Below, piece after piece: positions 18,917 to 28,067 of a stretch of 64,000 bases of DNA. The position numbers and the translations under genes are program-made. Below the pieces are notes generated by a model. That model had not been told where the DNA came from, did not search any database, and worked only from the letters and a program-made list of their open reading frames with translations. Origin of the DNA: Prosthecobacter debontii (GTDB lineage Bacteria > Verrucomicrobiota > Verrucomicrobiia > Verrucomicrobiales > Verrucomicrobiaceae); the NCBI GenBank assembly GCA_945860295.1, contig CAMAQH010000014.1, positions 1 to 64,000 of the forward strand. The letters are read 5' to 3'. Within the stretch, counting starts at the first letter, position 1; the number at the start of each line of letters is the position of its first letter.

Positions 18917-19954
18917 TCATTCACGGTCATGGATTGCATCGACGATGAAGCTTTCCACATCAGCCTGAGTCGTGGCCCATGAGCACATGAGACGGGAGCC
19001 GCCGCCGATGAAGCTGTAAAACTGCCAGCCGTGGGATTTGAGGCGGACTTTGATGGGATCGGGTAACTTTGCGAAAACGGCGTTGGCATCGACAGGGTAA
19101 AGAATTTGCACGCCGGGGATTTTGCCAAGGCCATCCGCGAGTTGGCGGGCAAGTCCGTTGGCTCTTGCGGCGTGTGTTTGCCAGACGTTGTCGGTGAGAA
19201 TGCGCAGCCACTGGGCGGAGATGAAGCGCATCTTTGAGCAAAGCTGACCGGCTTGTTTGCAGCGGTACTCAAAATCACGCGCGAGGGCTTTGTCAAAAAA
19301 AACAACGGCCTCGGTGACCGCCATGCCGAGCTTTGTGCCGCCGCAGCAGAGAACATTGACTCCGGCACGCCAGGTGATGTCGGCAGGTGAGGCGCTGCCT
19401 CCGGCGAGAGCGTTGAAGAAGCGCGCACCGTCCATGTGGACATGCATTCCATATTGTTTGGCTAGGCCGCATAGACCCGCGATCTCGCCCGGACGATAGA
19501 CGGTGCCCAGCTCAGTGCTCTGGCTTAGGCTGAGTGCGCGTGGTCGCGGGTAATGCAGGTTGGAGCGGTGAGTGATGAGGCGCTCGACATCGGTGGGATC
19601 AAGTTTGCCTAACGAGCTCTTGGCGGTGAGAAGCTTGCTGCCATTGGAGAAGAACTCCGGTGCACCACATTCGTCCGTCTCGACATGGGCCACGTCGCTG
19701 CAAATGACGCTGTGATAGCTTTGGCAAAGAGAGGCCAGGGAGAGTGAGTTCGCTGCGGTGCCATTGAAGACAAAGAACACCTCGCAATCCGTCTCGAAGA
19801 ACTGGCGGAAGGTCTCGCAAGCCTGAGCTGTGATGGTGTCGGCTCCATAGCTGGGGTGGTAGCCCGTGTTCGCTTCCTGGAGCGCCTGCCAAGCCTCGGG
19901 GCAGATGCCTGAGGTATTGTCGGAGGCGAAGTGGTATTTAAATTCAGTGTTCAC
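18917..19954 (-). CDS. ltaE: Low-specificity L-threonine aldolase
   Basis: A 345-residue PLP enzyme of the beta-eliminating lyase/threonine aldolase family. The N-terminus FASDNTSGICPEAWQAL matches the family. HMDGARFFNA carries the cofactor-binding Asp, and CCGGTKLGM is the Schiff-base Lys region. It splits threonine or allo-threonine into glycine and acetaldehyde. Its start overlaps the end of the DoxX-like gene by 11 bases, so the two are coupled. Length is normal. Confidence 0.92.
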   Translation of the reverse strand: MNTEFKYHFASDNTSGICPEAWQALQEANTGYHPSYGADTITAQACETFRQFFETDCEVFFVFNGTAANSLSLASLCQSYHSVICSDVAHVETDECGAPEFFSNGSKLLTAKSSLGKLDPTDVERLITHRSNLHYPRPRALSLSQSTELGTVYRPGEIAGLCGLAKQYGMHVHMDGARFFNALAGGSASPADITWRAGVNVLCCGGTKLGMAVTEAVVFFDKALARDFEYRCKQAGQLCSKMRFISAQWLRILTDNVWQTHAARANGLARQLADGLGKIPGVQILYPVDANAVFAKLPDPIKVRLKSHGWQFYSFIGGGSRLMCSWATTQADVESFIVDAIHDRE

Positions 19955-20369
19955 GATTCGCAGTTCGTCGTTGTATGAATTTAAGCAAGAGGCCGAGCGC
20001 TAGGAGGGTGAGATCGCGCGCGATGAGTTCCGTGTAGTTGCTCGTAGCCGCGCCGCTGTCACCAAAGCAGCCACAGCGGATGTCGGTGCCGCGAAACCAC
20101 GCGAAGCTAATGGCGATGAGGAAGGCGAGCAGGCTTCCATTCAAAACCAGCAGTCCGCCTTTTCTCAAAAAGCCTGTGATCACTGCCAGTCCCCCCAAAA
20201 TCTCCAACCACGGCAGAAACATGGCGAGTATCCCCGCATACGGATCAGGCAGCAGAGCAAAGCTGCGCACGTCATCGAGAAAGACCATCGGGTTCCAAGC
20301 CTTCACCACCCCAGCATAAACGAAGACGCCGCCGTAAAGGAGGTGGAGGAGACCAGATAGCAGCTTCAT
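19944..20369 (-). CDS. DoxX/MauE-like membrane protein
   Basis: A 141-residue protein with about four transmembrane helices. The GxxFxYAGxxKAWNP N-terminal pattern and the CGCFG motif between helices are seen in MauE/DoxX-like proteins linked to thiol redox or methylamine utilisation. I chose ATG 20369 (MKLLSGLLHLLYGG); the track start at 20378 overlaps the MFS stop. It lies between the transporter and the aldolase in an apparent three-gene operon. The function is not established; a membrane redox role is an inference from the paired cysteines. Confidence 0.8.
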   Translation of the reverse strand: MKLLSGLLHLLYGGVFVYAGVVKAWNPMVFLDDVRSFALLPDPYAGILAMFLPWLEILGGLAVITGFLRKGGLLVLNGSLLAFLIAISFAWFRGTDIRCGCFGDSGAATSNYTELIARDLTLLALGLLLKFIQRRTANREH

Positions 20370-20374
20370 GAAGA

Positions 20375-21658
20375 TCAATCTGCTGGCTGATCAAGGATCG
20401 CGGGTTCGTCTTTCTCCAGCGGCAGCATGATCGACACGAGTGCTGCAGGGATGAACAAGAAGCCGGCATAGAGCAGCGCTTCGCGGTAGTCGCCCACTTT
20501 GACAAAGATGCCGAAGAACACGGTGCCGCCAGCAGCGACGATGCGGCCGATGTTGTAGCAAAAGCCGGAGCCTGTGGTGCGCAGGAGCACGGGGAAGAGC
20601 GGCGGCAGACACATAGTGAAGAGGCCGAAGACACCCTGACAGGCGCCGATGATGGCGAACTGAATCTTCGTGGTCTCCCAGTCCCAGGTTCGGGAGAAGG
20701 CAATGTACATGATGCCAAAGTAGGCCAGCATCATCAGCACGATGGCTTTGCGATAGCCCATCAGTTTGGCCAGCGCGCCGGCGATGTAGTTACCGATGAG
20801 GCTGCCGAACATGATCCACATGAGGGCGGTGACGAGTGCGTTGTCTTTACCCGCTTTCGTCAGGCTGGTGATCTCGGGTAGGCTGAGGATGTGCTTTTGC
20901 TGCCAGTAAAGGAAAGTCCAGTGAGCGGTGAGTGATACGGCGCAGATGAGCATGACTCGCCACGTCACCCCGCGCACCGATGGACCAAAGAGATCGGCAA
21001 TGCGCGGCACAGGTTGACCGACACGGGCCTGCTCCCAGGCTTCGGTTTCGGGAACGGCCTTGCGAATCCAGAGGGTCAGGAAGGCTGGCAGGACACCGAT
21101 GAGGAAGATGAAGCGTGGTTCCTTACCGGCGAGCATCCAACCGGCGAAACAGGCGAGCAGCACGCCGCAGTTCACCGCTGATTGCAGGGTGGCGGCGATC
21201 CATGGACGCCATTTCTTTGGCCAAGTCTCCGAGAGCAGCGAAGCGCCCACAGCCCACTCACCGCCGATGCCGAGCGCGGCGAGGAAGCGGAAGATCATGA
21301 GATGCCACCAGGTCTGCGCAAAGAACGACAGGCCGGTGAAGCAGGCATAGGTCAGAATGGTCAGCGTCAGCGTGCGGCTGCGGCCCAGGAGATCCCCCAC
21401 ACGGCCAAAGAACGCGCCACCCAGCGCCCAGCCGGCGAGAAATCCGGCCTGGATGATCGCTCCATGCGTGCCTACGGATGGATCGCTTTCTGGCAGCACC
21501 ATAAGCTGCGCCACAAAGGCTGTAGCCACCAGCGTGTACAAGTGCATGTCCAGTCCATCGAAAAGCCAGCCGAGCCACGCGGCGATGCCTGAGCGCACTT
21601 GATGAGACGAGAGATCGCGCAGGCGAGTGATTTCATTGGGTTGGGTGGAGCGGGTCAT
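20375..21658 (-). CDS. MFS transporter (sugar/organic-acid family)
   Basis: A 427-residue major facilitator protein with about 12 membrane helices. The first half has AGWALGGAFFGRVGDLLGR, the MFS motif A between helices 2 and 3, and FRFLAALGIGGEWAVGASLLSE in helices 4-5, typical of metabolite:H+ symporters of the shikimate/aromatic-acid type. I chose ATG 21658 (MTRSTQPNE); the longer track start adds an implausible soluble tail. It heads a minus-strand operon with the DoxX-like and aldolase genes. The substrate is unknown. Confidence 0.88.
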   Translation of the reverse strand: MTRSTQPNEITRLRDLSSHQVRSGIAAWLGWLFDGLDMHLYTLVATAFVAQLMVLPESDPSVGTHGAIIQAGFLAGWALGGAFFGRVGDLLGRSRTLTLTILTYACFTGLSFFAQTWWHLMIFRFLAALGIGGEWAVGASLLSETWPKKWRPWIAATLQSAVNCGVLLACFAGWMLAGKEPRFIFLIGVLPAFLTLWIRKAVPETEAWEQARVGQPVPRIADLFGPSVRGVTWRVMLICAVSLTAHWTFLYWQQKHILSLPEITSLTKAGKDNALVTALMWIMFGSLIGNYIAGALAKLMGYRKAIVLMMLAYFGIMYIAFSRTWDWETTKIQFAIIGACQGVFGLFTMCLPPLFPVLLRTTGSGFCYNIGRIVAAGGTVFFGIFVKVGDYREALLYAGFLFIPAALVSIMLPLEKDEPAILDQPAD

Positions 21659-21820
21659 GGAAAGGTGAGAGCTTTGGGCATTCAGAGGCTTGTGGCAAGC
21701 TTTGTGAATGTCCGCCGCCCGAGTAAGCTTAACATTCATGATGTTAAATCCCAATACAGCCAGTCATTCAAATGTAATTTCCATACATCGCGCGGCGTGC
21801 CAATGGGGAGCCGGTCCATG

Positions 21821-21955
21821 TCACTCGTTCCCCCCGATGAGTTGGTGTTTCTTGCCTTCGACACGCAGATCAAGCGTCTGGTCGAAGTGCATGTTTTGAA
21901 CAATGGTGCCCAGCTGGTGCTGATGTTAAACGCTCGGCCTTTGAGCGTGCTGAAA
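21821..21955 (+). pseudogene. N-terminal segment of the kinase-like gene, out of frame with the rest
   Basis: From ATG 21821 the frame reads MSLVPPDELVFLAFDTQ...ARPLSVLK, which looks like the first strands and helix of a kinase N-lobe. It then loses sense, while the next ORF continues with MAAAVRSPTFMRVIDVGED, the expected continuation. The switch falls at CTGAAATGG, an A-run. One extra A there would join the two frames without a break. Either the gene carries a single-base deletion, the assembly lost a base, or the shift is read through. Confidence 0.6.
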
Positions 21956-23484
21956 TGGCCGCGGCAGTTCGTAGTCCGACCTTCATGCGAGTTATCGATG
22001 TGGGTGAGGATCAGGGGTTTGTTTATTATACGAGCAATCTTAATGAGGGTGAGTTTGTTGCCAACTACATCGACCGTCGTGGTGCGCTACCATCTGCCAC
22101 GGTGTTTTCGCTTCTGTTACAAATGCTCGACGACTTGAAGTTGTTGGGCGACCGCCCGCGTCTCGTCACTCAGATGCGTTTGGATCGAGTGATGGTCTCC
22201 ACCTTGCAAGACACTTTCCTGCAACTTCGGCTTTATGATTTTGGGCTTTCCACATACGAAGCCGCGGCGGCTGATGGCTCTGCGCAGGTCTTGCAGGTGT
22301 GTGAGCTTATCTTTCTACTGCTGAATGGGAAAGTCTATGCGGGTGAGAGCCCTGATTGCTTCCCCGTGCTGACATCGTTGCCAATGAATCTGCGCACCAC
22401 ACTGCGCGCTGCCTTGAGCGACTCCACCAATGCGTTCACTTCCACCGAGAGGTTGCGTGACGATGTGCGCGAGGCTTGCTGTGCTTTTGTTAGCAGTATT
22501 CAGGAGCGCAGTTCGCGGAAGAAACTCGTCGTCATAACTGCCACGCGGCCGCTCTCTCAGCTCCAAGATCTACTGCTAGAAGGTGTGCCTGTGGAAAAAC
22601 TTCTTGGGAGTCGCTACCGTGCTGAGGATGAAGGTCCGGTTGGGCGTCTGCCGGTTTCCATTCCCTGTGTGAATGTGAAAAATGACCAACCCGTGATGGT
22701 TCACCTGCTGCCGTCTTCACGATTGGTGGAAAAGTCACAATACGATGCCGTGCCACAGCAGAGCTGGCGCTTCAGTGCTGATAAGCACCCTAACATCCTT
22801 CGCAGCCTCAGCCTGTGGGAGAGTCCTGAATGGAGCTTCTTGACTGAAGAGCGTGAGCCTGGCTTCACCCTGACTCGTCTGCTCACGGAGCGTCTCACAC
22901 TGAATGCCCGTGAGGTGTCTGTTGTACTGCGTCAGGTTTTGGCAGGCCTAGATCAGTCTCTGGAATGTGGTGTGCCGCGCCTTGCACTCCACCCATCAAA
23001 CATCGTCCTCCGTGTCGGCAAAGGCGGGCCTATGCAGTCCCGTGAGTTTGATCGGCTGATGCAAAAACGACTCGATGCCTGGCCACCCTTTGTGGTGAAA
23101 CTACGCGCCCATCTGACTATGCGGAATCTTTATGAGCCACCGCTTGTGAACTTGCCTCAATCACTGGACTTCGATGGTGAAAGCCAGGCGGATCGTGAAT
23201 ACAGGAATCGCTCATTCGTCGCCCTCGCCGTTTATCTACTCACGGGCGAGTGGCAGGTCGCGGATACCCCGATCTTTCCTGAAGCCATTGCTGAATCTCT
23301 CGCCGTCTTTATTCGTGATACACTGGAGCAGACTCAGCAGCAGGGGCGCACAGTCACGTCTGCCGATTTTTTTGCAAAAGTTCGAGTCCATCATGAGCGG
23401 TCCTGCGGTGCCAGATTTGGCAACTCGGCTGCGCGGCGCAAACGTCGCCCTAGAGAAAATGGAAAGCGTCGGCAGCGTGTCTGA
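21955..23484 (+). CDS. Protein kinase-like protein with two degenerate kinase domains
   Basis: The ORF reads as two kinase-like domains. The first (about 1-165) has a hinge-like VYYTSNLNEGEFVANYI and a YDFGLS magnesium-loop motif, but no HRD catalytic loop. The second (about 270-420) has HPNILRSLSLWE and LALHPSNIVL in place of HRDLKPxN, and no DFG. Both are therefore probably pseudokinases or strongly diverged kinases. The N-lobe of the first domain lies upstream in another frame, and the last 38 residues (HHERSCGARFGNSAARRKRRPRE) look like out-of-frame sequence after a T7 run. The natural protein probably continues into the next ORF, giving kinase-membrane-proline-rich architecture. As drawn, the start at 21955 is unlikely to be the true N-terminus. 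Confidence 0.65.
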   Translation: MAAAVRSPTFMRVIDVGEDQGFVYYTSNLNEGEFVANYIDRRGALPSATVFSLLLQMLDDLKLLGDRPRLVTQMRLDRVMVSTLQDTFLQLRLYDFGLSTYEAAAADGSAQVLQVCELIFLLLNGKVYAGESPDCFPVLTSLPMNLRTTLRAALSDSTNAFTSTERLRDDVREACCAFVSSIQERSSRKKLVVITATRPLSQLQDLLLEGVPVEKLLGSRYRAEDEGPVGRLPVSIPCVNVKNDQPVMVHLLPSSRLVEKSQYDAVPQQSWRFSADKHPNILRSLSLWESPEWSFLTEEREPGFTLTRLLTERLTLNAREVSVVLRQVLAGLDQSLECGVPRLALHPSNIVLRVGKGGPMQSREFDRLMQKRLDAWPPFVVKLRAHLTMRNLYEPPLVNLPQSLDFDGESQADREYRNRSFVALAVYLLTGEWQVADTPIFPEAIAESLAVFIRDTLEQTQQQGRTVTSADFFAKVRVHHERSCGARFGNSAARRKRRPRENGKRRQRV

Positions 23485-24064
23485 CTTCGATGATGATCGG
23501 GATACTTTGTTCGATGACTCGGATGAAGATATCAGCCCGATCTCACGCCGATTGCACACGCATGATTTTGATCAGCGAGAGAGCAGGAGCAGCTCTGCCT
23601 GGCCCGTGTGGGCAGCGGCAGCCGTGGTGGTCTTTGGCCTCATCGCTCGGTGGATCATGTCTCCATCAGCAACTCCCACGGCCGCCGAGGTTGCCCAACC
23701 AAAGATTGAAACGAAACAGGAAGCACCTGTGAAGCCTTTCGTTGTGGCGCCGGCGACGCCTAAGCCCGTAGCTGCGGAGGTCGTGGCAGTGAAGACACCC
23801 CAGCCACCGAAGACCATCGCTGCAAATCCGCCTGCTCCCGTGACACTAGCACCTTCTGTCGATAAACCTGCGCCGTTGCCGTTGCCGATGACGCCGCCTG
23901 CGCCGATCGTCGCGCCAAACCCCGCTATCATGCGCAAGGCCTTACTCCCCTCGGTGGAAGAGGTCGCCAAATTTAAACAAGGTCAGGTCAAGCCGCAGGC
24001 TGTGCCTTTTCTAGTGCAAGTCATACCGACTGCACCACAGCAGATCGGCGTAGTGCCGACATGA
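23393..24064 (+). CDS. Membrane protein with Pro-rich tail, probably the C-terminal part of the kinase-like gene
   Basis: From ATG 23393 this is 223 residues: an acidic N-terminal stretch (DFDDDRDTLFDDSDED), one membrane helix (WPVWAAAAVVVFGLIARWIM, about 70-90) and a Pro/Ala/Val-rich tail that probably lies in the periplasm. It overlaps the kinase-like ORF by 92 bases. Reading upstream in this frame gives DFLQKFESIMSGP, which looks like a normal kinase C-terminal helix. If one T is dropped from the T7 run at 23367-23373, the kinase and this segment fuse. It may then not be a separate gene. The tail resembles wall-spanning linkers, but no binding domain is recognised. Confidence 0.65.
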   Translation: MSGPAVPDLATRLRGANVALEKMESVGSVSDFDDDRDTLFDDSDEDISPISRRLHTHDFDQRESRSSSAWPVWAAAAVVVFGLIARWIMSPSATPTAAEVAQPKIETKQEAPVKPFVVAPATPKPVAAEVVAVKTPQPPKTIAANPPAPVTLAPSVDKPAPLPLPMTPPAPIVAPNPAIMRKALLPSVEEVAKFKQGQVKPQAVPFLVQVIPTAPQQIGVVPT

Positions 24065-24120
24065 ATATGGCTCAGCCGCTGGATCCGGCTCGCACACAGG
24101 ATCGTCGTTAAGCTGATGGT

Positions 24121-25050
24121 TTACCGCTCGATCCAGCGGTAAGCCACTCGCGAATTCTTCCAGAAATACTTCTCGCAGGCTTCAGTGCCTTTGCTGCTGA
24201 AGTAATCACGCACCAACCCGAAGACCACGTCATACGAAGCACCGCGATCACTCACCGGCCAGTTGCTGCCATAGATCAACCGATCCGGTCCAAAGCACTC
24301 CCACAGATGATCCAGGATCGGCAGGTAATAGCCGACTTCTTTCGAAGCCTGACCTTCCGCTCCCTTCACCTGCTCGACCAGTGCAGACACTTTCATCCAC
24401 ACGTTTTTCTGTTTCGAGATCACGCGGATGTTCTCCTTCCAATCAGGCTTCAATGATTTTGGATCGCCACTGCTACCCAGATGATTGATCACGATTCGCA
24501 GGTCCGTCACCTCCGCCGCTAGAGCAGCCGCAGGCAGCAGAGATTCAGGCGGGCCATTTAGGTCCAGCTCCAGTCCATGATCGGCGAGCAGTTTTGCTCC
24601 AGAAAGCACCTGATCTTTGATCGCGGTATCACTCACCGCAGCACCGCTCCAGCGCACACCCCGGAAGATCGGATTCCTGGAAAAGCGCTTTAAGTTATCC
24701 CTAAAGCCCGCATCAGCCGCCTCCAGATGCCCGACAAAACCGATGATGCATTTTTCCTGCTCGGCCAGATCAAGAATCCACTGATTGTCCTCCACCCAGG
24801 AACTCGCCTCCACGATCACAGTTTCCTTGATGCCATGCGGCTCTGCTTGCGCGCGCCAGTCAGCAGGCAGCACGGGTCGATATAGCTTCGTTCCCTTGCC
24901 CGGCCACGGCACGCCCTGCGGGCGTGTCGGGTCATAGAAATGCGTGTGAGTGTCGATGATACGCGTCGCCACCGTAGCAGCCTGGCTTGCTGTGGCGGCG
25001 GGGCACAATGCCAATGCGGCAGTGGATTGGATAAAGTGGCGGCGTTTCAT
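24121..25050 (-). CDS. Secreted amidohydrolase (Amidohydro_2, lactonase-like)
   Basis: A 309-residue protein starting MKRRHFIQSTAALAL, which resembles a twin-arginine or Sec signal. The mature part is a TIM-barrel amidohydrolase: IIDTHTHFYDP provides the HxH metal pair, and later strands include GFVGHLEA, IVINHLGSSG and LIYGSNWPVSD with the conserved terminal Asp. The family includes L-fucono- and other sugar lactonases and metal-dependent hydrolases of TIM-barrel type. I chose ATG 25050 because it starts the signal peptide; the track start at 25086 adds an unlikely extension. The substrate is not clear. Confidence 0.85.
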   Translation of the reverse strand: MKRRHFIQSTAALALCPAATASQAATVATRIIDTHTHFYDPTRPQGVPWPGKGTKLYRPVLPADWRAQAEPHGIKETVIVEASSWVEDNQWILDLAEQEKCIIGFVGHLEAADAGFRDNLKRFSRNPIFRGVRWSGAAVSDTAIKDQVLSGAKLLADHGLELDLNGPPESLLPAAALAAEVTDLRIVINHLGSSGDPKSLKPDWKENIRVISKQKNVWMKVSALVEQVKGAEGQASKEVGYYLPILDHLWECFGPDRLIYGSNWPVSDRGASYDVVFGLVRDYFSSKGTEACEKYFWKNSRVAYRWIER

Positions 25051-25193
25051 GGGATGCGTGGATTCGGGAGTGTATGGATCAGCCACTTCCTTTCTCCTCT
25101 TTCAAAGAAAACCTGAGTCATGGATGAAAGCATCCTCGTCTGGCCTGTTTCTTGATTGCCAAAGCACCTACCGCTCCCCATCATGCGCGCCGA

Positions 25194-26954
25194 ATGACCC
25201 AAGCCGACACACGACCCGAGAAAATTTGGCCAGGCACCGCTGTCTCCTCCGGCGTGGCCCATGCTGTCGTGCATGTCATGAAGGACGACTTCGACGAGCC
25301 TGATGAAGACCCCATCCTGCCTGAGGACGTGGAAAGCGATCTTGCCCGCTGGCACAAGGCGCTGGAAGTCACGCGCGTCGAGATTGAGGCCCTGCAAAAA
25401 GTCATGGCCGACGAGCAAGGCGGTTCCGAGGCAGACATCTTTGAAGCCCATCTACTCATCCTTCACGACAACTCCATCTTGAAGCAGGTGGAGAAGACCG
25501 TGCGCGAAAAACTCATCTGTGTCGATGCCGTCTATTACCGTCTCATGTGCAAGCACATGGACGCCCTGCGTGGCCTCGCTGACTCGTATCTGCGCGAGCG
25601 TTTTCTCGACATCAAAGACATCACCCACCGCGTCATGCGGCATCTTCGCGGTGAGATGCTCCAGCACCCCATGTTTGATGATCCTGTCATCATCATTGCG
25701 CACGATCTCACGCCATCAGACACCGTGCAGCTTGACCGCAGCAAGGTGCTCGGCTTTGCCCTGGAAACCGGCAGCGCAAACTCACACGCCGCCATCATCG
25801 CTCGCTCCCTGGCCCTGCCCGCTGTTGTCCGTCTGCACAATATTTGTGATGAACTTCACTCCGGCGATCCCGTCTTGCTCGATGGTGATGAAGGCCTGCT
25901 CATCTTCAATCCCTCCGCCGCCACGCTGGCCAAATACCGCAGCCGTGAAGAGCAGTCAGACGCGCGTGAAGACGCCCTACTAGTCACCCGTCATCAGCCC
26001 TCCGTCACCACAGATGGTTATGTCGTCAATGTCAGCGCCAACGCCGAATTCATCGAGGAGATGGCCGCCATCCGCGACAGTGGTGCCGAGCACGTCGGCC
26101 TCTTCCGCACCGAGTTCCTGCATCTCGAAAACCCGGACGGCTCAGAGGACTGGCTAGCCGACTGCTACACCCAGGCCGTCAAAGCCATGTCACCCGGTGA
26201 GGTCATCTTTCGCACCCTCGACATCGGCGGAGATAAAGTGGACCCGAACATGAACGTTGCCGCCGAGCCAAACCCCTTCCTCGGCTGGCGTGGCATCCGC
26301 GTCTCACTCGGCATGAAGGACCTCTTTCGCAAGCAGCTCCGCGCCCTCCTGCGCGCTGCCGCTCATGGCCGTGTTGGCATCATGTTCCCCATGGTCTGTG
26401 GGGTCGAGGAAGTCCGCGCCGCGCGTGCCCTGTTGGACGAATGCGCCACCGAACTGCGCCGTGAAGGCCATGCCGTACCTGAGGAAATCAGCATCGGCGC
26501 CATGATCGAAATTCCCAGCGCCGCCCTCTCGGCCGACCTCATCGCCACCGAGGTGGATTTCCTCAGTCTCGGCACCAACGACCTCACTCAATATACCCTC
26601 GCCGTAGATCGGCTCAATGAGCGCGTCGCCGACCTCTACCAGCCCACGCACCCATCAGTGCTTCGCCTCATTGAAATGACCGTCACCGCCGCGCGCAAGG
26701 CAGGCATCCGCGTCTGTATTTGTGGTGAGATGGCCTCCGACATCGAAATCACGCCCCTGCTCATCGGCCTCGGACTGAATGAACTCAGCGTCGCCTCCGG
26801 TCAGGTTGCCCGCCTGAAGCACGCCATCCGCAAGCTCGACGCGACCGAGTGCCAGACCCTCGCCGCCGACATCATGCAGCTCGGCAGCGCCCCAGAGATT
26901 CTCGCCAAAAGCCGCATGTCAGCCATCCAGCAGTATCCCGAGTTATTTGTGTGA
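25194..26954 (+). CDS. ptsI: PTS enzyme I (phosphoenolpyruvate-protein phosphotransferase)
   Basis: A 586-residue cytoplasmic protein with the full enzyme I layout. The N-terminal HPr-binding helices are followed by the phospho-histidine site GSANSHAAIIARS (H198), then a PEP-binding TIM barrel with LFRTEFLHL, GGDKVDPNMN, GTNDLTQYTLAVDR and CICGEMASD holding the active cysteine. It moves phosphate from PEP to HPr. No HPr or enzyme II gene is in the window, so it may work in a regulatory PTS or with partners elsewhere. I chose ATG 25194 over the upstream TTG at 25152. Confidence 0.93.
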   Translation: MTQADTRPEKIWPGTAVSSGVAHAVVHVMKDDFDEPDEDPILPEDVESDLARWHKALEVTRVEIEALQKVMADEQGGSEADIFEAHLLILHDNSILKQVEKTVREKLICVDAVYYRLMCKHMDALRGLADSYLRERFLDIKDITHRVMRHLRGEMLQHPMFDDPVIIIAHDLTPSDTVQLDRSKVLGFALETGSANSHAAIIARSLALPAVVRLHNICDELHSGDPVLLDGDEGLLIFNPSAATLAKYRSREEQSDAREDALLVTRHQPSVTTDGYVVNVSANAEFIEEMAAIRDSGAEHVGLFRTEFLHLENPDGSEDWLADCYTQAVKAMSPGEVIFRTLDIGGDKVDPNMNVAAEPNPFLGWRGIRVSLGMKDLFRKQLRALLRAAAHGRVGIMFPMVCGVEEVRAARALLDECATELRREGHAVPEEISIGAMIEIPSAALSADLIATEVDFLSLGTNDLTQYTLAVDRLNERVADLYQPTHPSVLRLIEMTVTAARKAGIRVCICGEMASDIEITPLLIGLGLNELSVASGQVARLKHAIRKLDATECQTLAADIMQLGSAPEILAKSRMSAIQQYPELFV

Positions 26955-27017
26955 ACGCAGGGTGAAGATCGGCCGATCATGTCTGCAAGTTACGCTGTGG
27001 CCTTTTGAATCTTTAGA

Positions 27018-27929
27018 TTACTTCTTTGGCGCTGGTGCGGCCTGTTTGGGATAGCCGTTGAGTTTGATGATTGCGACTTTGTTTTCACTGGGGAAGTCGG
27101 CTGGAACTTCGGCGGTGGCTTTGGTGTCGCCGGTGGCGGCCCATTCGGTGCCGCGCTGGAGGGTTTCGTAAAAGCCGCGATCGAGCATGGAGTAGTCGGC
27201 ATGACCAAGAGTGGTGTGGAAGACGCGGCCCTGACCGTAGCTCAGCACCATGAGATTGGGCTCGTTTTGTGAAGTGAGGTCGGACATGGCGGTGGCGAGG
27301 ATTTCGACGTTTTCGGCTGGGCCGCGCAGGCGACTGTAGAGTTCGTCTTTGGCGTGCAGCCAGCGCTTCGGCAGGCCACGGGTGATGGGGTGATCGGAGT
27401 TTTGGATTTCGACAATGAACTCGTGCTGAGCTCCATGAGCGCCGCCTTTGCCAGCGCTGGTGTCGCGAAAAAGTTTGCCGTCTTTGACATAGAGCCACGG
27501 GCCGGAGACTTCGTCGCGCCCACCCCAGCCGCCGACTCCAATCATTTGATTATACTCTTTCCACTCGGGAAAGGAATTGTTGGCAGCATGGATGGAGACG
27601 AAGCCTCCACCGCCTTTGACATACGCGTCAAAGCTGCTGCGCACGGCCTGCGGCCAGGGTTCGCCATTGTAATTGCTGACGATGACGGCGTAGTCGCTAA
27701 ACGTCGGATTCCAGCTCGCCCAGGCGTCGGCTGGAGAGCCTTTTTGGGGTGTGGTGCTGACCTCGACGGTGAAGGCTGTGCTGCTTTCCAGAGCGTCTTT
27801 GAGCACGGGAGTTGTGATGTCCCACTTGTGATTGTTTTGGCCGTCCACGATGAGGACTTTAAGCTTGTTAGCGGCAGGGGCACTGAGGGCGAGCGTGAGG
27901 GTGGCGATGGTGAGGAGCGGGTAGCGCAT
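27018..27929 (-). CDS. Secreted ThuA-domain protein
   Basis: A 303-residue protein with a signal peptide (LLTIATLTLALSAPAA). The rest is a ThuA (trehalose-utilisation-like) class I glutamine-amidotransferase fold: KVLIVDGQNNHKWD, GGGFVSIHAANNSF, a central HPITRGLP segment, and SYGQGRVFHTTLGH near the end. In Verrucomicrobiota and Planctomycetota such proteins often accompany sugar-oxidation genes, but the reaction is unknown. I chose ATG 27929 for the signal peptide. Two further ThuA modules occur in the large protein at 34.5-39.3 kb. Confidence 0.87.
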   Translation of the reverse strand: MRYPLLTIATLTLALSAPAANKLKVLIVDGQNNHKWDITTPVLKDALESSTAFTVEVSTTPQKGSPADAWASWNPTFSDYAVIVSNYNGEPWPQAVRSSFDAYVKGGGGFVSIHAANNSFPEWKEYNQMIGVGGWGGRDEVSGPWLYVKDGKLFRDTSAGKGGAHGAQHEFIVEIQNSDHPITRGLPKRWLHAKDELYSRLRGPAENVEILATAMSDLTSQNEPNLMVLSYGQGRVFHTTLGHADYSMLDRGFYETLQRGTEWAATGDTKATAEVPADFPSENKVAIIKLNGYPKQAAPAPKK

Positions 27930-28067
27930 GAAAGCGTTTCTATCGGAATCTGGCACGGTTGGCAAGCATCAACAGCGTCAACCGAGTCAGCAGGATCAAG
28001 GCCATCTGAGAGAAGTGAAACAGTGAGCTTGTAGAAAGAGTTTTTTCATGGCTTCATCGGCGCTCAC

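Noticed and set aside
21599-22138. Full ORF of 179 residues as a separate gene
   Set aside because: Only the part from ATG 21821 to about 21955 reads as protein; beyond that the other frame carries the kinase-like sequence, so it was treated as the shifted 5' segment.
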